DNA of 10,362 nt from Candidatus Desantisbacteria bacterium CG1_02_49_89 (GTDB lineage Bacteria; Desantisbacteria; UBA1551), in assembly GCA_001871075.1 (NCBI GenBank), contig MNUP01000067.1, positions 1-10,362 of the forward strand, in the 5' to 3' direction. The position numbers and the translations under genes were made by a program. Of the stretch, positions 4,878-10,362 are shown in pieces. Numbering within the stretch: the first letter of the stretch is position 1; each line of letters begins with the position of its first letter. A model generated the notes under the pieces. That model saw only the letters and a list, made by a program, of their open reading frames with translations. It searched no databases and had not been told where the DNA came from.

Positions 4878-7800
4878 TTATTTTTCTGAGAGCTTAATAT
4901 AATCAACTTCAATGGAAACGTCAGGCTCGGAGCAGGGATCAAAACGCAGGCCGATTATAGTGCCGGCCCAAAGCTCGTTCTCCCGCACATTAAGTTTTAT
5001 CTCGTGGAATTTATTGTCTCCAGGAATGTCAAATTGTATGCTCGCGGGCTCGTTCATATCAGGGGTCTGCTTGGTCGCCCAGAATATCTGGGATTTGGCG
5101 TCCTTGCTTGCCTTAGCGCTTAGTATCATGAAAGGATATTTCTTCGCGGCCGTTTCCATCGGAGGCCCGTTGAACGCGGGGTCGTTGTCCACGGAAAGAC
5201 CCTTCAAACACCCGCTCTCTATTCTTACGTCTGCAAGGCCCATCATTCCGCCCCAACCGTCATCCGCGGTATTGAATTCCCAGACTATCCCGTCCCTCGC
5301 CTTCTGCGGCCCGGGGGAATCATATGGCCCAAGCCCCACATCCACAGGCGCGACGTCAATATGTTCTTTCGGAGCTTTCGTGAACACGTCCCTTATCGCG
5401 TCTAAGTAACCAAACCCGAATTCCTTGTGCGGCTCAATATACGAGCCTTCACCGAACTCGTTCCACGCCTCTATGAACACCATTTTAAGCTTCGGGGATC
5501 TCTCGCTTTTGTCAAGAAGGTCTTTCGCGTCCTGCAGATGCTTCTTGAAATTCTGCGGTGTCCTTCCGCTTAAAACCGTTGTGGCAGGCCCGTGCCACGG
5601 CCGGGCGTCCCACCCGCCGCACACAGGCACGATGAACTTTATCCTGTCGTCTCCCATATAACCTGCCCAGCTCTCAGCGAACCTTTTCGTATTCTCCTCA
5701 TAAGGCATCATGCCGAAAACCCAGTTATAAGCCGAGACCGCGTCATAGCCTTCATTTACAAGATTGGTAACCTCGCCTTCGTTATAACCGCCTGAGCACG
5801 CGACCATATACAGCCCGTTAAAACCGTTCTCTTTACACAGGTCGCGCATCTTATCGAACGCGGCATTCACTTTCTCCGAGCCCATATCCTCCCTGAACCT
5901 CCAGGGGCTGAATATGACCATAACCGGCTTATTGTCCACTTTCAGGTAGTTATCCCTTTTGAAATAATTGTCGATCCAGAACTTCGTCACATTTCGAAGA
6001 TCTTTTTCAGACGAAGTGCCTTTCGGGTTATGGTTCGCCCAGAGCAGGCAGAACTTGAGCTGGTTGCCGTATTTTGATTTGAAAAGCCCGTCCAGGGCGT
6101 GCTCAAGAGACCTTGAACCCCTTGACCAGTACCAGTCGTAAATAAAGAAGGTAACCCCGTGCTCAACGCACCACTTAACATGCCAGTCCGCTACCTCAGG
6201 CTCTCCTTCCCTGTACCAGCCAAGCACCGGCTCCCTTTCAGGATACGGCATTATTTTCTGCCAGCCGTAGTGCACGCCCGGTTTCCAGCCGGGGAAATAA
6301 TACACCCCGACCTGATAATCGGTTTTCACTGCCTGCGGCGCAGGCACGTAATCAGCTTTCGGAAGGTTTAAGGAAGGCAGAAATTCAATGACCGCGTCCC
6401 CCTTGATCTCCGGAACACCCGCTCCTTTTACTGAAACAGACACAGTGTCTTTGATGGGAGAATCAGCCCTGACCTTCCACTCAAACTTTTCCTCATCGTT
6501 GAATTCAAGGCCTGAGATCTTCTGGGCCGGGCCTGAATCAAGCAGCTGGATGCCTTTGGGCAGAGCGATCTTCGCTTCCACATTCTTGACAAACCCGCCC
6601 CTGTTATTCACAAGCGCGATGACCTTGCCGTTGATCCCGGCACGGTTCACCGCTCCGGTAAGCCCGATATATTTCAGTTCCATTTCCGCTGCCTGCGGAA
6701 CTTCGGGGCAGACCTTTATGTAGTCAACCTGCACCGACGCGTCCTTTGCGTCGGTAGGAGTGAAATTCATAAGGTAAAGGCTGCCTGTCCACTTCTGCGC
6801 TGCCATCGGAATATTATAAAGGTGCATTTTTCCATCCGCTTTAAGCGGAATGGAAATCCTGTCCGAACCTGTGCTTGTCACGTAGAACATGGAGCCGTTC
6901 GTCCCCTTGTCAACAGCCATCCTGATCGCGAGATAACCGTTCCCCTTTGTGGCTACATTCAAAGACTGGTTCATAAGCAGAGGGCTTGCTGAAACGGTCT
7001 TGAACGAAAGTATCCCGTCCTTCAGCGTAAGCTTGTCTATGCCTTCTGAGATCTGCCAGTCTCCGGTATCCTTGGTGAAATCGAAGTCCGCCTTCGTGTT
7101 CTTGCCAGGAGCTATCTGCACTATCTTTATGTAATCAACTTCGTATTCGCACTTGTCGTGAGAATCAAAGCGCATAAGTATTATTTTCTTCTCGTCCTTC
7201 CACGCCGGGAAGATCCTGTAGATATGGAACTCTTTATCCCCTATAACTGAAAAAGGAGTTTCCTTGCCGGGAGTAAAACCGCCGTATTGCGTTTCAAAGG
7301 TATTGGACCAGAAGAACTCGTCGCCCCCGTCCGAGCTTGCCTTCATCCTGATCTCAATGAACTGCATTGAATTCGCGGGGAATTCAAACCCCGAGCCTGT
7401 CAGGAACGGATCCCAGTCCACGGTCTTGAATTTCAGCATGCCGCCTGACACCTCAACGTCGCTCATATGCCCGTTCGCTGACCATCCTTCCAGATCGCCT
7501 TCTTTGTTAAAATTCCATTCAACCAGAGTTCCGGGTTTTGCCTCTATCACGGGTTTTTCCTCCTTTTTCTCAACTTTCAACTTTGAACTTTCAACTTTTA
7601 ACTGCGAAGCAGGAGGAGCAGCAGACTTGTATCGCTCCTCGATCTCCTGCGGAGTAAGGGCGCGGCTGTATATCCTCAGTTCATCCATCAAGCCAGTGAA
7701 CGCGGGCGTTCCGGCTCCCGGCGCGAAATCGCCGATTATCAGGTCACGCTGGGACTGAAAGATCTCGCCTGTTCTGGGCATAGAGCCGGCTTCCTTCCCG

Positions 7801-9731
7801 TTAATGTAAACGCGCATTGTCTTACCGTCATATGTGCCGGCTATGTAGGACCACTCACCGAAATTATAACCTGTTGCGCTGCCCATCCCGCCTGACCATT
7901 CTTTTTCCTCAGTAGGGATCTGCCATGCTATTATATTATCCCCGCCGCATGTAAGCCTGTACCCCTCTTTGCCGCCTGCTACCTTGTTCACTATCTGCTT
8001 ATCTCCCTGCGGCACGTCTCCCTTTATCCATACTTCAACCGAGATCTGCGCGGTTGGATTCAGGTCATCCGCGTCAGGGATGATAACGCATGTCTTATTT
8101 TCCGCGTTGAATGCGAGAGCCGATCCGGAAATCCCCTTTGCCCACTCGCCATTCATAACTTCCCCGTCGTGCCCGTTCCCGGACGCATCCCCAGCACTCT
8201 CACCGCTTCCCTCGTCAAACTTCCAGTAACCTACAAGACCTTTATTTGACACTGATTCACGCTGTTCCTTCTTTTCTTCTTTTTTCTCACTTTTGCCTTT
8301 TACATTTTGCACTTTGACTTTTGACTTGTCCTCTGCTATCGGAACCCCATCTTTCTTGAACAGCTCCACGATCTCCGTGTTACCCAATGCGTAATTATAA
8401 ATTTTAACCTCATCAATAATGCCGATAAATCCCTGGCCTATATGGACCGGCGCTTCGCCCGGGCTCGAACTTCCTTTTCTTTCCGCTTCTTTCATCTCGC
8501 CGTTTACCCACATCTGCAGCTTTGCCCCGTCCCATACCGCGAGGACATGCGACCATCTCTCGACCTGAGGTACGATGTTGGCGGTGCGCGGCTCCCAGGA
8601 ACCATCAAGGAATACGAAAATGCTGAAAGGATTACCTTCCTCAGGAGGGTTCACGCGCAGCTGGTATTCTTTTTCCTTCACCACTATCATGCGCCAGCCG
8701 TTTATATCCGTGGGAAAAACCCAGGCTTCTATGGAGATCTCCGCGCCTAACTGCAAGTCCTCAGAGCTGGGTATCTCTACGAATTGTTCTCCTGACACTG
8801 AAATGGCTTTGCCGGATTTCCCGTTGACCCACTCAGCTCCTGCTACAGCTCCGTCATTCCCCCTGCCTGACGAATCCTTAGCTTCTTCCCCGGCTCCCTC
8901 GTCAAACTTCCAATACCCAACCAGTTCCTTTTTAGACACAGATTTACGCTGTTCCTTCTTTTCTTCTTTCTTTTCAACTTTCAACTTTGAACTTTCAACT
9001 TTCAACTGCGAAGCAGGAGGTGCAATCTTCTTGTATTGTTCCATAAGCTCCTGCTGAGTAAGCGCGCGGTTATATATCTTAACCTCATCAACTATTCCCT
9101 CAAAGAATGCCCTTTCGTGCCCTTTAGTAAAAGTCCCTATGTAAAGGCTATCCGGGGAAGGATTGGCAGCTCCGGGCCTGTCTCCGACCGCTTTTTCCTC
9201 GCCGTTAACGAATATATGCATTTTCTTGCCGTCAAAAGTACCCGCGACAAACACCCACTGGCCCATAGGAACAATATAGCCGTTTGTGGCAATTGAATGG
9301 CTCCAGGAAGTGACAGGGACCTGCCATACAATAGAGCCCCCGGCAAGCCCAAGCCTGTACCCGTAGGTTGCTTCGCCGAATATGTTATTTATCATATACT
9401 TATCGTTCTGGCCCGGAACGTCTGTCCAGAACCATAGCTCAACCGTGAACTGGTCTGTCGGCGTGAGCGCTTCATTGCCCTGCACCTCAACCGCGCCGCC
9501 TTTGAACGAGAGCGCGTTCCCTGAAACACCCTTCACCTCTTCCGCGTCAAGCACTGTCCCGTCAAACCCGTTGCCTGACAGGTCAGACACCTGTTCCCCG
9601 TCTACCTTGTCGAAGGACCAGTACGCAACCAGGCCTTTTTCGGCGGCCTGGCAGTTAAAAGTTGAAAGTTGAAAGTTGAAAGTTAATACCAATACCAAAA
9701 CTAAATAATACCACAGACTGGATTTTTTCAT
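4878..9731 (-). CDS. Giant secreted LamG / WbsX (GH99-like) modular protein
   Basis: The protein has 1617 residues. ATG at 9731 is preceded by AAGGGGGG. A signal peptide covers about residues 1-29. Three LamG-type beta-sandwich domains follow at about 31-235, 270-460 and 498-703; each starts near LVxYWxFD and ends near DEVKIYNRALT. Two lysine/glutamate-rich linkers join the LamG domains and a third follows the last one. Then come two beta-sandwich modules ending in VDYIKI/V (about 734-873 and 880-1010), a CARDB/NEW3-like module (about 1017-1125) and a WbsX/GH99-like TIM barrel from about 1139 to 1450. The barrel has YYFPGW, FFIYDWYW (D1199) and the hallmark EAWNEFGEGSYIEP (acidic residues E1421, E1425, E1428). 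A third VDYIKL module ends the chain. The role is probably binding and cleavage of an external or cell-surface glycan; the substrate is unknown. No lipobox or sortase-type anchor is seen. LamG1 and LamG3 resemble each other more than LamG2. Confidence 0.88.
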   Translation of the reverse strand: MKKSSLWYYLVLVLVLTFNFQLSTFNCQAAEKGLVAYWSFDKVDGEQVSDLSGNGFDGTVLDAEEVKGVSGNALSFKGGAVEVQGNEALTPTDQFTVELWFWTDVPGQNDKYMINNIFGEATYGYRLGLAGGSIVWQVPVTSWSHSIATNGYIVPMGQWVFVAGTFDGKKMHIFVNGEEKAVGDRPGAANPSPDSLYIGTFTKGHERAFFEGIVDEVKIYNRALTQQELMEQYKKIAPPASQLKVESSKLKVEKKEEKKEQRKSVSKKELVGYWKFDEGAGEEAKDSSGRGNDGAVAGAEWVNGKSGKAISVSGEQFVEIPSSEDLQLGAEISIEAWVFPTDINGWRMIVVKEKEYQLRVNPPEEGNPFSIFVFLDGSWEPRTANIVPQVERWSHVLAVWDGAKLQMWVNGEMKEAERKGSSSPGEAPVHIGQGFIGIIDEVKIYNYALGNTEIVELFKKDGVPIAEDKSKVKVQNVKGKSEKKEEKKEQRESVSNKGLVGYWKFDEGSGESAGDASGNGHDGEVMNGEWAKGISGSALAFNAENKTCVIIPDADDLNPTAQISVEVWIKGDVPQGDKQIVNKVAGGKEGYRLTCGGDNIIAWQIPTEEKEWSGGMGSATGYNFGEWSYIAGTYDGKTMRVYINGKEAGSMPRTGEIFQSQRDLIIGDFAPGAGTPAFTGLMDELRIYSRALTPQEIEERYKSAAPPASQLKVESSKLKVEKKEEKPVIEAKPGTLVEWNFNKEGDLEGWSANGHMSDVEVSGGMLKFKTVDWDPFLTGSGFEFPANSMQFIEIRMKASSDGGDEFFWSNTFETQYGGFTPGKETPFSVIGDKEFHIYRIFPAWKDEKKIILMRFDSHDKCEYEVDYIKIVQIAPGKNTKADFDFTKDTGDWQISEGIDKLTLKDGILSFKTVSASPLLMNQSLNVATKGNGYLAIRMAVDKGTNGSMFYVTSTGSDRISIPLKADGKMHLYNIPMAAQKWTGSLYLMNFTPTDAKDASVQVDYIKVCPEVPQAAEMELKYIGLTGAVNRAGINGKVIALVNNRGGFVKNVEAKIALPKGIQLLDSGPAQKISGLEFNDEEKFEWKVRADSPIKDTVSVSVKGAGVPEIKGDAVIEFLPSLNLPKADYVPAPQAVKTDYQVGVYYFPGWKPGVHYGWQKIMPYPEREPVLGWYREGEPEVADWHVKWCVEHGVTFFIYDWYWSRGSRSLEHALDGLFKSKYGNQLKFCLLWANHNPKGTSSEKDLRNVTKFWIDNYFKRDNYLKVDNKPVMVIFSPWRFREDMGSEKVNAAFDKMRDLCKENGFNGLYMVACSGGYNEGEVTNLVNEGYDAVSAYNWVFGMMPYEENTKRFAESWAGYMGDDRIKFIVPVCGGWDARPWHGPATTVLSGRTPQNFKKHLQDAKDLLDKSERSPKLKMVFIEAWNEFGEGSYIEPHKEFGFGYLDAIRDVFTKAPKEHIDVAPVDVGLGPYDSPGPQKARDGIVWEFNTADDGWGGMMGLADVRIESGCLKGLSVDNDPAFNGPPMETAAKKYPFMILSAKASKDAKSQIFWATKQTPDMNEPASIQFDIPGDNKFHEIKLNVRENELWAGTIIGLRFDPCSEPDVSIEVDYIKLSEK
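7571..7604 (-). repeat. 34-bp AACTTTC-type repeat encoding linker 3
   Basis: On the coding strand it gives QLKVESSKLKVE after the third LamG domain. It differs from the 8975-9008 copy at one base of 34, much closer than the LamG domains around them. Confidence 0.8.
8291..8327 (-). repeat. TTTTGACTTT-type low-complexity repeat encoding linker 2
   Basis: It encodes KSKVKVQNVKGKS between LamG2 and LamG3. It is similar in style to the AACTTTC repeat but different in sequence, and sits at the equivalent linker position. It is followed by the KKEEKKEQR segment shared with linker 1. Confidence 0.6.
8975..9008 (-). repeat. 34-bp AACTTTC-type repeat encoding linker 1
   Basis: It encodes QLKVESSKLKVE between LamG1 and LamG2. 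It matches 7571-7604 at 33 of 34 bases. Confidence 0.8.
9652..9686 (+). repeat. Same AACTTTC-type repeat, inverted, encoding the signal peptide end
   Basis: The coding strand reads AACTTTC units and encodes TFNFQLSTFNC of the signal peptide. Its reverse complement matches the linker-3 copy at 32 of 34 positions, so the repeat lies in the opposite orientation to the linker copies of the same gene. Confidence 0.8.
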
Positions 9732-9750
9732 TGAACCCCCCTTTAAATAT

Positions 9751-9784
9751 GATTGCAGCGATTTTGAAACACGATTGCAGCGAT
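9751..9784. repeat. Tandem GATTGCAGCGAT repeat
   Basis: The 12-mer occurs at 9751-9762 and 9773-9784, a 22-bp period. It lies just upstream of the ribosome binding site of the LamG gene, where a promoter or operator would be expected. No good -10/-35 pair is visible. It could be a regulator site or another dispersed repeat. Confidence 0.6.
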
Positions 9785-9786
9785 AC

Positions 9787-9819
9787 AGTTACTTACGTAA
9801 CTCAGGGCTTCAGCCCTGA
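9787..9819. repeat. Two adjoining hairpins between the SUMF1 remnant and the LamG gene
   Basis: AGTTAC-TTAC-GTAACT (9787-9802) is followed by TCAGGGCT-TC-AGCCCTGA (9802-9819). The second has the CTTCAG core seen at 380-397 and 4802-4817. No U-tract follows, so an intrinsic terminator is not supported. Confidence 0.65.
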
Positions 9820-9841
9820 AATAATGTTAAATTGTTTATTT

Positions 9842-10156
9842 TTATTTTGAAACTACACAACGAAATCCTTCGCATGTCGTAGGTTCTTTATATACTGTTT
9901 TATACCAAGGTCGCATTTTAAATCTTATTGCGGAACGGCAATTGTCTGCATTATCTTTCCAACCACCCCCACGCTGAACATATAAACTACCCTGTATTGG
10001 TCCCAATGGATTTTGGGCAGGTGAATATTTATAATAATCATCATCATAATTATCAGAACAAAATTCTCTAACATTCCCATGCATATCATATATACCCCAA
10101 GCATTGGGTTTTTTCTGCCCGACAGGATGTGTCATATCTCTAGTATGGTGTCGCAT
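9842..10156 (-). pseudogene. 5'-truncated SUMF1/FGE-like (formylglycine-generating enzyme family) gene
   Basis: Only the C-terminal portion of a SUMF1-fold protein remains, about 95 residues where the full domain is 200 or more. Family signatures are HPVGQKKPNAWGIYDMHGNV, then VQRGGGWKDNADNCRSAIRF and the end CEGFRCVV. Of the two active-site cysteines of true formylglycine-generating enzymes, only the second has an equivalent (NCRSA), so even the intact gene was probably a generic SUMF1-like protein. The first nine residues, MRHHTRDMT, are mostly not family sequence: homology stops near 10140, exactly where a repeat array starts. Upstream in the same frame a stop occurs at 10190-10192 inside the repeat. 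The gene is AT-rich compared with the LamG gene. The missing 5' half may lie beyond the right edge, interrupted by the array. Expression of the remnant is doubtful, since no clear ribosome binding site precedes the ATG. Confidence 0.8.
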
Positions 10157-10196
10157 AAATCCCTTGACATTTGATTCTGCTTTGAGTTGTCATTGC
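10140..10196. repeat. 57-bp direct repeat, copy 1
   Basis: It is identical to 10306-10362 except for one base (10153 G versus 10319 A), with a period of 166 bp. It contains the right half of the dyad element and the first 8 bases of the MITE-like element. It abuts the truncated SUMF1-like gene. Confidence 0.9.
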
Positions 10197-10271
10197 GAGC
10201 GACCAAAGGGAGCGTGGCAATCTCGATTTTTAGGTCGAGATTGCTTCGTCGTTAACACTCCTCGCAATGAC
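10189..10271. mobile_element. MITE-like element with GTCATTGCGAG terminal inverted repeats
   Basis: Its 83 bp run from GTCATTGCGAG to CTCGCAATGAC (perfect 11-base terminal inverted repeats), with an inner inverted repeat GCAATCTCGA / TCGAGATTGC (10217-10226, 10235-10244). It has no coding capacity. I recognise this sequence type as a very widespread non-autonomous bacterial repeat. A partial relative is at 2446-2489, and another copy seems to begin at 10355. Confidence 0.8.
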
Positions 10272-10275
10272 AGCC

Positions 10276-10339
10276 CAAATGTAAAGAACTGTTAGAGACA
10301 CCACACTAGTATGGTGTCACATAAATCCCTTGACATTTG
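10276..10339. repeat. 64-bp dyad-symmetric element between two MITE-like copies
   Basis: Two nested inverted repeats share one axis at 10307/10308. The outer arms CAAATGTAAAG (10276-10286) and CTTGACATTTG (10329-10339) match at 10 of 11. The inner 22 bases 10297-10318 (GACACCA...TGGTGTC around ACTAGT) match except for one pair. Copy 1 at 10140 keeps only the right half. Confidence 0.75.
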
Positions 10340-10362
10340 ATTCTGCTTTGAGTTGTCATTGC
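10306..10362. repeat. 57-bp direct repeat, copy 2 (to right edge)
   Basis: Second copy of 10140-10196. It ends at the window edge inside GTCATTGC, so a second MITE-like element probably starts here and the 166-bp unit probably continues. Confidence 0.85.

Noticed and set aside
7264-7758. Plus-strand open frames inside the LamG gene
   Set aside because: They are shadows of the minus-strand gene, which has clear domains throughout.
10189-10362. CRISPR array suggested by a 57-bp direct repeat and palindromes
   Set aside because: There are only two copies, at 166-bp period, the repeat unit is part of a MITE/dyad structure, and no cas gene is present.

Overview
The window reads as part of the chromosome of an uncultivated-type Gram-negative bacterium. 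It has secreted proteins with signal peptides, a probable outer-membrane beta-barrel, a very large secreted LamG/glycoside-hydrolase-like protein, TTG/ATG starts with strong Shine-Dalgarno sites, and an exceptional density of short dispersed repeats. This combination would suit Omnitrophota or another PVC-like or candidate-phylum lineage, but no marker gene is present and that placement is only an inference.

All eight genes or gene remnants lie on the minus strand, so they are read from right to left. From the right edge: (i) 10140-10362 is a repeat array (a half palindrome, a MITE-like element, a full 64-bp dyad, then the start of a second MITE) that abuts a 5'-truncated SUMF1/FGE-like gene (9842-10156). 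(ii) 4878-9731 is one 1617-residue secreted modular protein: signal peptide, three LamG domains joined by charged linkers, two beta-sandwich modules, a CARDB/NEW3-like module, a WbsX/GH99-like domain and a last beta-sandwich module. (iii) 4618-4877 is a gene-free spacer made almost wholly of different short palindromic repeats. (iv) 3358-4617 is a GT1 (MGT/YjiC-like) glycosyltransferase with a TTG start. (v) 2655-3256 is a ribbon-helix-helix antitoxin and MazF-like toxin pair with a near-consensus promoter and a candidate operator. (vi) 2426-2654 is a second repeat-dense spacer. (vii) 1403-2425 encodes a RhuM-Fic/Doc protein. (viii) 476-1261 (AT-rich, probable outer-membrane protein) and 1-442 (secreted protein running off the left edge) are 33 bp apart and probably cotranscribed.

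Functionally there are two themes: carbohydrate and envelope biology (LamG-WbsX protein, glycosyltransferase, secreted and outer-membrane proteins) and a small stress or toxin cluster (MazEF-like pair plus RhuM-Fic).

The most unusual signal is not a gene. Dispersed repeats have entered the protein-coding sequences in frame: in two signal peptides, in the interdomain linkers of the giant protein, in the C-terminal tail of the glycosyltransferase and in the mature N-terminal region of the leftmost gene. One 34-bp repeat occurs in opposite orientations inside one gene, giving a signal-peptide segment one way and a charged linker the other. Several palindromes share a constant core while their arms differ but remain complementary. 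No tRNA, rRNA, CRISPR array or recognisable transposase gene was seen.
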